Source: Fidelibacterota bacterium (GTDB lineage Bacteria > Marinisomatota > Marinisomatia > SCGC-AAA003-L08 > GCA-002719095). Taken from it: a stretch of DNA of 9,712 bases. Positions 1-6,454 of the stretch are shown here, piece by piece; position 1 is the stretch's first letter, and each line of letters begins with the position of its first letter. Position numbers and translations under genes: made by a program. Where the stretch lies: the NCBI GenBank assembly GCA_002705575.1, contig PAHI01000053.1, positions 1-9,712 of the forward strand, read 5' to 3'. The notes beneath the pieces are model-generated. The model did not search any database and was not told where the DNA came from. It saw only the letters and a list, made by a program, of their open reading frames with translations.

Positions 1-1
1 T

Positions 2-91
2 GGAGAATTAGATGGACCATACAAAAAATGGTATGAAAATGGTCAGTTATTAAGTGAAGGAAATTACAAAAATGGAAAATTAATTGAATAG
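2..91 (+). CDS. C-terminal end of a MORN-repeat (YwqK-like) protein, 5' end outside the window
   Basis: The frame is open from base 2 to a TAG at 89-91 and gives 29 residues. They contain a typical MORN/YwqK repeat: G-x-L-D-G-P-Y-K-K-W-Y-E-N-G-Q-L followed by a second half-repeat, E-G-N-Y-K-N-G-K-L-I-E. Such repeats form short beta hairpins in tandem. The YwqK family is often labelled an antitoxin in databases, but that role is not shown by anything here. A good intrinsic terminator lies 34 bases downstream, so this is the last gene of its transcript. Its DNA shares an exact 21-bp stretch (29-49) with two places in the broken MORN gene near 8420 and 8490, which suggests paralogous copies around the operon. 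The repeat identity is secure; the function is unknown. Confidence 0.8.
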   Translation, partial: GELDGPYKKWYENGQLLSEGNYKNGKLIE

Positions 92-125
92 AAATATTAT
101 TAATAACTCAATAATTTACAAACAC

Positions 126-154
126 AACCTCAACCTAATAAGTTGGGGTTTTTT
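126..154 (+). terminator. Intrinsic terminator after the MORN-repeat gene
   Basis: AACCTCAAC (126-134) pairs with GTTGGGGTT (142-150) over 9 bp with one T-G wobble. The loop is 7 bases, and a run of six T (149-154) overlaps and follows the stem. It lies 34 bases after the TAG of the MORN gene on the same strand. The frame that opens at TTG 143 starts inside this hairpin, which argues against using that start for the next gene. Confidence 0.8.
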
Positions 155-170
155 GTTGTTATGTTTTTAA

Positions 171-178
171 TATATTTG
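171..178 (+). promoter_or_regulatory. Possible Bacteroidota -7 promoter box upstream of the lipoprotein gene
   Basis: TATATTTG matches the TAnnTTTG -7 consensus known from Bacteroidota and lies 21 bases before the ATG at 200. The partner -33 TTTG is not well placed. TTTG at 152-155 leaves only 15 bases, and TTG at 143-145 leaves 25, against a usual 17-23. In such AT-rich DNA a chance match is possible. Confidence 0.3.
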
Positions 179-199
179 ATTATCAGAAAAATAAATAAT

Positions 200-643
200 A
201 TGAAAAAATTATTTTTTGTTTGTTCGATATTCGTCTGGTGTTTATTGGGGTGTAATTATAATTCTTCAACTATTTCATCATTCGAATTTAATTATGGTCC
301 ACCCTTGGAGTATATTGGTCCTGGAAGAAATCAAGAGGTTTATAACCCTGAATTAGACTCTTTACTTCAATCTGTATATACTTTAAAAAATGGAAAAAGG
401 GACTCACTAATATACGAATGGTATAGTAATAGAAGAGAAAAAAACAACATCAATATTTCTGTTTTAAAAATTAAAACTGGTCTATACTATCATAATGACA
501 CGTTATATAGTGGAAACGTCTTTCACTCTAATTACAATCCGTTGAACAATTCTTCAATGGATTATTGTTGTGATGTCTGTTCTCCTTTAGACTTGTTCAT
601 TAAAAAAGATTTTATTGTTCGTTTTGGAGAGGTTGTTAATTAG
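200..643 (+). CDS. Small predicted lipoprotein of unknown function
   Basis: This 147-aa protein starts with a lipoprotein signal: M-K-K, a hydrophobic stretch (residues 4-16), and a lipobox L-L-G-C with the acylated Cys at residue 18. It should be an exported, lipid-anchored envelope protein. I chose ATG 200 over an upstream in-frame TTG at 143, because the longer form would begin inside a terminator hairpin and would put 19 hydrophobic and charged residues ahead of a textbook lipobox. The mature part is polar and rich in Asn, Tyr and Ser. Near the end is a cysteine cluster, D-Y-C-C-D-V-C (residues 121-127), that could form a disulfide or bind metal. I recognise no family. A possible promoter box lies at 171-178. 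The gene is separated from its left neighbour by a terminator and followed by gene debris, so it probably stands alone. Confidence 0.65.
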   Translation: MKKLFFVCSIFVWCLLGCNYNSSTISSFEFNYGPPLEYIGPGRNQEVYNPELDSLLQSVYTLKNGKRDSLIYEWYSNRREKNNINISVLKIKTGLYYHNDTLYSGNVFHSNYNPLNNSSMDYCCDVCSPLDLFIKKDFIVRFGEVVN

Positions 644-829
644 TTACGAATCAAATTGTTTGAAATTTATCCAAATATTAAAAATCTCACCCCAATTTTT
701 TATTTCAACGAACTACATCGACCTTTTAACTTAAGTCCATTAAATCAAATATTTTCATTAAAATTTTCGAGGAATTTATTAATATCGAACACTCCATTTG
801 AAAAAAATGAAACCCAATTTTAATTTCGG
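644..829 (+). other. Gap between lipoprotein gene and gene remnant; no gene called
   Basis: The stretch has no convincing gene. One forward frame is open from the lipoprotein stop to a TAA at 821-823 (59 codons), but it has no ATG. Its translation contains a non-low-complexity piece (E-I-Y-P-N-I-K-N-L-T-P and F-N-E-L-H-R-P-F-N-L), so it could be decayed coding DNA belonging to the pseudogene that follows. No clear hairpin or promoter pair was seen. Confidence 0.35.
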
Positions 830-1491
830 TTGTCTATTTGTTTGGGGGTAATAGACCATACATATTATGTCGATAATATGTATGGTAGGATATTTATGAA
901 ATTAGTGTGGTATAATCACTTAAAAATTAATGAAGTAATCGACGACAAATTATTGTTACCAAATCATTCTACGGTCGTAGATTATTTGGGTAACAATAAA
1001 CCCCTCCCTTACCATCATATTAACTGTAGTTTTAAAATTATCTTGAAATCTGTTCATTTAAGTTTTGTTCGTCATTATTCGACCAAACAAGAGAAATTAT
1101 TCAATCTTATCAAGGAGTTAAAGGAGGTAGACAAGGATACAGAAGGATAAGTAAAATACTGTGTCATAGAGGTTATAAAACAGTAAGAAGTAACAAACCT
1201 ATACTTAATAATTATGTCAATAGTATCTATAAGAATGGTAAAATAAGAGAGAGACGGTTAAATAAAATAAGTAAATTAAAATTATTAGATTTGAGACTAA
1301 ATTTAAAAAAATTTAAAAATTCAACTTTTCATTTTTGTAGGTTTTATAAAAACTCCACTATTTATAAACCTTTTGGTAATTTAATTATTAATAAACCTAA
1401 ATATTTCATTATAAAATCATTCAAAAGTGAACAGTTAACTAAATTCCTTTGTTATTTTAAAAATATCACATATATAAAATTAAAAAGTTAA
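830..1491 (+). pseudogene. Frameshifted gene remnant; C-terminal half resembles a recombinase DNA-binding region
   Basis: Two forward frames join into one protein. The frame from 830 reads to TAA 1148-1150. The next frame, read from about 1123, continues to TAA 1489-1491. Restoring one A in the AAA run at 1120-1122 gives L-I-K-E-L-K-G-G-R-Q-G-Y-R-R-I-S-K-I-L and then H-R-G-Y-K-T-V-R, N-N-Y-V-N-S-I-Y-K and K-I-R-E-R-R. That order (helix with G-Y-R-R-I-S, a G-x-K-T-x-R turn, then an N-x-V-x-S-I-x-K helix) resembles the helix-turn-helix part of serine-recombinase-like proteins. No catalytic domain is visible. In-frame ATGs are at 878 and 896; 830 is a TTG just after a stop. The tail is Lys/Asn/Phe-rich and uninformative. 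The remnant converges with the TerB-like gene 10 bp away. The frameshift is clearly readable; the family call is tentative, and a sequencing error in the A run is possible. Confidence 0.5.
855..886. repeat. Perfect 14-bp inverted repeat with 4-base loop
   Basis: ACCATACATATTAT (855-868) is exactly repeated in reverse complement as ATAATATGTATGGT (873-886) around the loop GTCG. It lies at the start of the pseudogene, spanning its in-frame ATG at 878. It is not followed by a T run, so it is not a normal terminator. An operator, a recombination site or an end structure of a mobile element would all fit. Confidence 0.85.
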
Positions 1492-1495
1492 TTTT
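1476..1495. terminator. AT-only hairpin between convergent genes, possible weak bidirectional terminator
   Basis: AAAATTAA (1476-1483) pairs perfectly with TTAATTTT (1488-1495) around an AAAG loop and overlaps the pseudogene stop. T-rich sequence follows on both strands. It sits exactly where the rightward remnant and the leftward operon meet. The stem has no G-C pair, so it would be weak, and chance is possible in such AT-rich DNA. Confidence 0.35.
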
Positions 1496-1501
1496 TATTT
1501 G

Positions 1502-2011
1502 TCATTTTGAAATATTAGAATTTGTTAAAGATAAATCTGAAAAATTAATATTTTCTATAAAGTCATTTGTAATATTATTTGAAACATCCTTTATAGGATT
1601 AAAATTAATATTTTTAAAAAATTTAGATTTTCCAAATCTTTCAAATATTAATTGGTCATTAATATCTAATTTTGATCTTAGAAGATTCAAAAATTTTGTT
1701 TCATTTTCATCAATTTTACCATCAGAAGCGATAATTCTAATTACAATCTCTATAATTAACAGTTCTTGAATAATCGTAAAATTTGAAGATTTAACGGTTT
1801 TGAAATATTCCGTTAAAACTTTTTTACTATCAGATTTTATATCTTTAATTAATTTCTTCAATTCATTACTTAGATCAATTTTTTTAAAATATGAAGTATC
1901 TCTATCTATCTTTCTCAATTCCTCAATTTCTTTATCATCTATGTGTCCATCACATGACATTGAACAAAATGCTGTTTTAAATAGTATTTTTTTAAATTTA
2001 TCACTTTCCAT
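1502..2011 (-). CDS. TerB-like acidic helical protein, last gene of the chaperone operon
   Basis: This 169-aa protein has two copies of the TerB-type acidic signature: C-D-G-H-I-D-D-K-E at residues 20-28 and S-D-G-K-I-D-E-N-E at 96-104. Each follows a hydrophobic helix (about 9-19 and 80-95). TerB-like domains (tellurite-resistance/TerB superfamily) are all-helical, and the paired D-G-x-I-D-x-x-E motifs are thought to bind metal. In other bacteria they are linked to stress and chaperone gene sets rather than to tellurite alone. There is no signal peptide or membrane segment, so it should be cytoplasmic. About 50 residues after the second motif (K-S-K-F-F-K-N onwards) are Asn/Ser-rich and look unstructured. 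The ATG at 2009-2011 lies 3 bp after the kinase stop, so it is co-transcribed. I infer a regulatory or sensor role beside the kinase. Confidence 0.75.
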   Translation of the reverse strand: MESDKFKKILFKTAFCSMSCDGHIDDKEIEELRKIDRDTSYFKKIDLSNELKKLIKDIKSDSKKVLTEYFKTVKSSNFTIIQELLIIEIVIRIIASDGKIDENETKFLNLLRSKLDINDQLIFERFGKSKFFKNINFNPIKDVSNNITNDFIENINFSDLSLTNSNISK

Positions 2012-2014
2012 AAT

Positions 2015-2884
2015 TTATAATTTAGTTTGATTTATTTCGTTAATTGCATTAAGAAACTCTGAACCATTAACAAATCTTTTTTCAATATTAAGTTCTAAAG
2101 ATTTTAATAATAAGTGGTCAACTTCCTTTGGAATATTTTGATTGAAAACAGAGGGAGGTAGTGGTTTTTTTTTTCTAGATACTATAATATTTTTTTCAAT
2201 GTCATGAATTTCTTTTATACTTTTTAAATCTACTTCCCAAGGGTAAGAACCAGTTAGCATTTTATAAAATACAATCCCAGCTGAGAATACATCACTAGTA
2301 TGTAAATATATATCTGAAAAACATTCTGGAGCAAAATAAAGATATCTGCCAGCTGCACTTGATATATTTTTTGATATATTTATTTTTTGTGCAAGGCCAA
2401 AATCAGACAATAAAGCTTTTGGTTCTTTTTGATTGTAACAAAGTAATATATTATCAGGATTTATATCTCTATGGATTACTGAACTAGAGTGAGCCTTTGA
2501 AAGACCTTTTAATAAATCAATCTGGATATTAAGAGCTTGATGAAATGGAAGTTTAATTTCTCTTTTTAATAAATCTGATAGAGATTCTCCAGAAATAAAT
2601 TCCATAGCAATGTAGTAATATGTTTGACTATCTTTTTTAAAACTATTAGTTTCAAAAACACGAACTATATTTTCATGTGTCAATTTTGATAATATTAGAG
2701 CTTCTTTTATTATAGTATCTATGTCTGTATTAGAAACATATTCAGACTTTAATATTTTTAAAACTTGAAGTCCTAAAAATTTATGTTTTACTCTATAAAC
2801 TTCTCCAAATGCTCCTTCACCAATAAAAAACTTTACTGTATAAGTATTATTTATTGAATCTCCTCTCTCCAAAATTCTTATCAT
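2015..2884 (-). CDS. Hanks-type serine/threonine protein kinase with altered catalytic loop
   Basis: This 289-aa protein is essentially one protein-kinase domain with no transmembrane segment. The motifs are in order: Gly-rich loop G-E-G-A-F-G-E-V (22-29); ATP-binding Lys 43 in V-L-K-I-L; alpha-C Glu 61 in K-E-A; catalytic loop H-R-D-I-N-P-D-N (138-145); D-F-G (161-163); activation segment ending F-A-P-E (184-187). The catalytic Asp 140, Asn 145 and the DFG Asp are kept. The usual Lys of H-R-D-x-K-x-x-N is Asn 142; I checked its AAT codon. That Lys normally contacts the ATP gamma-phosphate in Ser/Thr kinases, so activity may be reduced or altered. The ATG lies 3 bp from the Hsp70 stop and the gene ends 3 bp before the TerB-like gene. 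Hsp70, GrpE-like or TerB proteins are plausible targets, by inference. No PP2C phosphatase partner is present in the window. Confidence 0.9.
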   Translation of the reverse strand: MIRILERGDSINNTYTVKFFIGEGAFGEVYRVKHKFLGLQVLKILKSEYVSNTDIDTIIKEALILSKLTHENIVRVFETNSFKKDSQTYYYIAMEFISGESLSDLLKREIKLPFHQALNIQIDLLKGLSKAHSSSVIHRDINPDNILLCYNQKEPKALLSDFGLAQKINISKNISSAAGRYLYFAPECFSDIYLHTSDVFSAGIVFYKMLTGSYPWEVDLKSIKEIHDIEKNIIVSRKKKPLPPSVFNQNIPKEVDHLLLKSLELNIEKRFVNGSEFLNAINEINQTKL

Positions 2885-2887
2885 GAC

Positions 2888-5434
2888 TTAATCAATTAAA
2901 ATTTCACCATCATTTCTTCCAATTGGTTTATCAGGTTTAGGCATTAATTCAAAAAGGCGTCGTAAAATTTCTTTTAGTGATTCTTTTGAAGGATTTGACG
3001 AAATTATCTGTTTTGCCTGATTCATAAGTGATCTAGCTTCATTTACATTATACCATTCAATCATGTCAAATTCACTATCAATACTTTTTATAATTGAAAT
3101 TTCATATGCAACACCCGCTCCTTGGTCCATTAGTTTATGGTTAAAGTTTCTAATCTCTTCAATAAGTTGTTTGGCTAATTGAATATTTTGTTCATTTTTA
3201 ACTTTATCGGCTTGATCTTGAAATTTTGTAATAATTTCAGCTGTTTTATCATTTCCATATTGTAAATTAATTTTTTTAAGTCTTGATATCTCATTTGTTA
3301 ATTCTTCGTCAACGTTTGGCCATTCAGATAATTGTTCAAGATGATCAATGTTTTTTAAAATTTTTCGAAGTGAATCTAGAGTCTTAACTCTATTATCATC
3401 ATCATTTCTCGATTTGTTTAGAGATGATAATAATTTTTTTAACTCATTTTCATAAGTAGATATTTTATCATGATTATTTGCATTAACAGTTTGGCTTAAA
3501 ATAACTAGTGAATTTATAGCTTTTGAAATTTCATCTTCTAATTTTTCTGCTGATATGATTTTCATTAGACCTATTTCAACATCAATTTCTAGTGTTTCAT
3601 CTAAGTAAGGAAAATATACATCAAATTTATTTCTTCTTGACGAATCTACATTAATTGTAAGTTCAACATCAGATCCAGAGGGTAATAGTTTAGGTAAATC
3701 TTCACCTGAAATAATAACATCTTTTATGTGTTGATTATGTATTGCTTTTGTGCCATCAGCTCCATTTTCTCCTTCATATAAAGGAATTTTTATGATATCT
3801 TCTTTAATTCCAGGTCTAATTTGATTTTGTGTTTTTAACCCGCTAATTTTTCCGACAGCTGGAAGTGATGTATTTTTTTCAAGTCCGTTTACTGTTTTAA
3901 ATCTAATATTACCTGTCAAACTATCTTTCAACTCAATTCCAATATTCATCGGTAGGGTTGCACTTCCAATTTTAGATCCCTGAATAATTGTAATTTCATT
4001 TGGTTCACAATCAAAAACCGTTCCTTTGGAATCATAAGTTATAACATTAAAATTATTAGCTTTGTTTGATTCTAAAGAAACCTCAATTAGTTCAGCATCA
4101 TTTTTAATTTCAATTTTACCGCTTGACCAACCACCATCAGATCTGACTAATTCAACAAACAAAGATTCAGGAATTTCACCATTTGTTTTATTTCTTAAAA
4201 TATTAATTGTAACAAATTCCTCTATTTCAACAGAAGTGGCTTCATATTTTAAATCCAATTGAATTTTAGTAAGGTCTCTTTTTTGAAATTTACTAGGTAT
4301 ATCTCTAGTTGAAGCATACAATGCAGAGCCAACTGCAACTGCTGTCATTGGATCAATAGTTGTGTTAACATTAACAGAAATCTGATCTTTAATCATTGAT
4401 CTTAAAATTGGCGAATAGGTTGGACCTCCAACAAGTAAAATTGTTGCTAAATCTTGACCCTTCATGTTATTTCTTTTAATTAACTCATTACATGTGTCAA
4501 TTGCCTGCTGAAAAATTGGAGCAACAGCTTTTTTGAAATCTTCCCTACTTACTGTCAAATCTAATTCTAAATCTATTCCATTACTATCTTTAAAAGGAAT
4601 TTCATCAAGATCAGTTAACAATTCATAATTTTCATTAAAGGACAATTGAATTTTTATTATTTCTGCGTAATATTTAAAGGATTCCCTAAGAATATTTTTT
4701 TTAGACTCATCTTTAAAAATATCATCAATCGAATATGTTTTTTTTAAATAAGGTATTATAATATTGTCTAGTATGGCATTGTCAATGTCTTTTCCTCCTA
4801 GATGATTATCACCTTCTGTATCAACAACTTTCATAATTCCTTCTTCAACTTTAATTAAAGCAGCATCAAAAGTTCCTCCACCAAAGTCAAATACGAGCCA
4901 GTGACCTTCTTCTTTAGTTTTTTCTATACCATAGGCCATTGATGCAGCTATAGGTTCTTGAAGTAATTCAACATGAGAAAGACCTGCTAATTCTGCTGCC
5001 TTTTGGGTTGCATCAATTTGAGAAGTATTGAACTTAGCTGGAACAGTTATTACTGCACTATCAAAATTTTCATCTAAAATAAAAGATTTTAACTTTTTTA
5101 GTACCTCAGAAGATAATTCTTCAGAGGTATATTCCTTGTTCATATGTGAACTAAAATATTTTTTACTTGTCCCCATTGTTCTTTTGAACTCAATAAAACA
5201 ATTAGTTAAATTTAAATCAAATGTTTTAAGTGCATTAATTTTATCTTGTTTAAATTGGTTATATGCTGCATCTCCGACAGAAATTGATTTTTTCTTTCTA
5301 AAATTAACACATGATGGTATTGTATCCTTTTGGGTGTCAGATTTAATTATTTTTGGTTCACCATTTTGCATTCTAACGATTGCAGAGTTAGTTGTTCCTA
5401 AATCTATCCCATAATCTATTTTTGTTCTTGTCAT
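2888..5434 (-). CDS. Hsp70/DnaK-like chaperone with long divergent C-terminal part
   Basis: This 848-aa protein is longer than DnaK (about 640 aa). The N-terminal ATPase is well preserved: phosphate-1 loop G-I-D-L-G-T-T-N-S (9-17), T-V-P-A-K-F (130-135), Q-E-P-I-A-A (159-164), phosphate-2 F-D-F-G-G-G-T-F-D (182-190), G-D-N-H-L-G-G-K-D (208-216) and adenosine loop L-L-V-G-G-P-T (333-339). After about residue 380 the DnaK linker (the D-V-x-x-L-D-V type) is not recognisable. A beta-rich region runs to about 600, followed by a mostly helical, charged region (about 630-835) that could be a lid or coiled coil. The end is acidic (G-E-I-L-I-D). It should be cytoplasmic. Neighbours supply a GrpE-like exchange factor 12 bp upstream and a J-like protein before that, so this looks like an accessory Hsp70 with dedicated partners. 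It is not the housekeeping DnaK, judging by length and divergence. Confidence 0.93.
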   Translation of the reverse strand: MTRTKIDYGIDLGTTNSAIVRMQNGEPKIIKSDTQKDTIPSCVNFRKKKSISVGDAAYNQFKQDKINALKTFDLNLTNCFIEFKRTMGTSKKYFSSHMNKEYTSEELSSEVLKKLKSFILDENFDSAVITVPAKFNTSQIDATQKAAELAGLSHVELLQEPIAASMAYGIEKTKEEGHWLVFDFGGGTFDAALIKVEEGIMKVVDTEGDNHLGGKDIDNAILDNIIIPYLKKTYSIDDIFKDESKKNILRESFKYYAEIIKIQLSFNENYELLTDLDEIPFKDSNGIDLELDLTVSREDFKKAVAPIFQQAIDTCNELIKRNNMKGQDLATILLVGGPTYSPILRSMIKDQISVNVNTTIDPMTAVAVGSALYASTRDIPSKFQKRDLTKIQLDLKYEATSVEIEEFVTINILRNKTNGEIPESLFVELVRSDGGWSSGKIEIKNDAELIEVSLESNKANNFNVITYDSKGTVFDCEPNEITIIQGSKIGSATLPMNIGIELKDSLTGNIRFKTVNGLEKNTSLPAVGKISGLKTQNQIRPGIKEDIIKIPLYEGENGADGTKAIHNQHIKDVIISGEDLPKLLPSGSDVELTINVDSSRRNKFDVYFPYLDETLEIDVEIGLMKIISAEKLEDEISKAINSLVILSQTVNANNHDKISTYENELKKLLSSLNKSRNDDDNRVKTLDSLRKILKNIDHLEQLSEWPNVDEELTNEISRLKKINLQYGNDKTAEIITKFQDQADKVKNEQNIQLAKQLIEEIRNFNHKLMDQGAGVAYEISIIKSIDSEFDMIEWYNVNEARSLMNQAKQIISSNPSKESLKEILRRLFELMPKPDKPIGRNDGEILID

Positions 5435-5446
5435 GATTTTATTTTA

Positions 5447-6454
5447 TTATTGACCAACGCTAACTTCAATTTGAGCAGATTGAATCATTTTTCCATTGAA
5501 ATTTATTTGTGGTTTGATTATTTTTGTGATTATTTGTTTTCCTTTTTCTAAATTTTCGTCTGTAATAAAGTTAACAACTACTTTCATTCCTTCAACGTAG
5601 GGTTTATTTAACATTTCAACCATTTCATATCCATTAACTTTAAAAGTGTCTTGAATTCTTTGTAAAGCTTTTGAGAGTTGTCTTACGCCCCTTGTATCAT
5701 CAGGCATATTATATAAGTTTTTTTTCATCCTAATAATTTCATCACCAACTTTTAAAGCTAAAGTATGGTCAATTTCATCGTTTTGTTTAGAAGAATTTTT
5801 GATTTCTTTATTTTGTTCACTTAATTGTAAATCATAAAGTTCAATTAATTTCTGATCAAGTTTTAATTGTTCAGATTCAATTTTTTTTGTTGAAAAAGTA
5901 AACCTTTTTCTTAAAACATAAAATAGTGTTAGAGCAATAAGAACTCCAAGAAAAATAAAAAAATAAGCCAAATTAGATTTTGTGTTAAGGATTGCATTAA
6001 GATTTTCAATATTACTTTTTGCTTCACTATTGGAAGCAGATAATTTCTTATTTAATTCTTTTTGCTTTAGGGAAATTTCATCATTATTTAATTTAATTAA
6101 ATCTTTTATTTTTTCAATCTCAGTATTATATAAATTGTCTAGTGAATTGATTTTTTCTTTTAAAGTTTTTATTTCATATAGAAATTTATTTTGATTAACA
6201 TTTATTTTATTTATAGATTTAATAAAATCATTGAAAATTTTGTTTTGTTTTTTTAGTGAATCTAAAATTGAATTTTTTGAATTGAAATTTTTTTCTTCCA
6301 AAACAATAATTTTGTTATAATTAGATTCAATATTTTCTTTTAATGAATCTAATTGAAATTTAAATTCAGAGGCTATAAATTGGGTTGAATCATTTTGAGC
6401 TTGAATGAAATTAATGAAACAGCAAATTATTGAAATGGTTATTATCTTTTTCAT
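5447..6454 (-). CDS. Membrane-anchored GrpE-like nucleotide-exchange factor with exported coiled coil
   Basis: This 335-aa protein combines parts not usually seen together. Residues 1-19 are a signal peptide (M-K-K, hydrophobic, ending Q-A-Q). Residues 22-160 are heptad-like Lys/Asn/Leu/Ile-rich helix, probably coiled coil. Residues 162-181 are a transmembrane segment followed by R-K-R, so the C-terminus faces the cytoplasm. A second coiled coil (190-225) leads to a GrpE-like end (about 237-335). There, S-K-A-L-Q-R-I-Q-D-T-F-K-V-N-G-Y (261-276) and the closing F-N-G-K-M-I-Q-S-A-Q-I-E-V (319-331) parallel the helix and the L-N-G-R-T-I-R-A-A-x-V-x-V beta strand of GrpE. GrpE releases ADP from Hsp70, and the Hsp70 gene is next, 12 bp on. 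The ATG overlaps the upstream stop (ATGA), which suggests coupled translation. The GrpE assignment rests on motif resemblance and context. Confidence 0.75.
   Translation of the reverse strand: MKKIITISIICCFINFIQAQNDSTQFIASEFKFQLDSLKENIESNYNKIIVLEEKNFNSKNSILDSLKKQNKIFNDFIKSINKINVNQNKFLYEIKTLKEKINSLDNLYNTEIEKIKDLIKLNNDEISLKQKELNKKLSASNSEAKSNIENLNAILNTKSNLAYFFIFLGVLIALTLFYVLRKRFTFSTKKIESEQLKLDQKLIELYDLQLSEQNKEIKNSSKQNDEIDHTLALKVGDEIIRMKKNLYNMPDDTRGVRQLSKALQRIQDTFKVNGYEMVEMLNKPYVEGMKVVVNFITDENLEKGKQIITKIIKPQINFNGKMIQSAQIEVSVGQ

Noticed and set aside
143..199. N-terminal extension of the lipoprotein from a TTG at 143
   Set aside because: It starts inside the terminator hairpin and would bury a clear signal peptide and lipobox that begin at ATG 200.
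1502..2011. Calling the operon a tellurite-resistance locus because of the TerB-like protein
   Set aside because: No TerC, TerD or TerE partner is present in the window, and TerB-like domains occur in many other settings.
5028..5414. 128-codon plus-strand frame opposite the Hsp70 gene
   Set aside because: It is antisense to the conserved ATPase region and its low-complexity Ser/Phe/Leu composition reflects the opposite strand.
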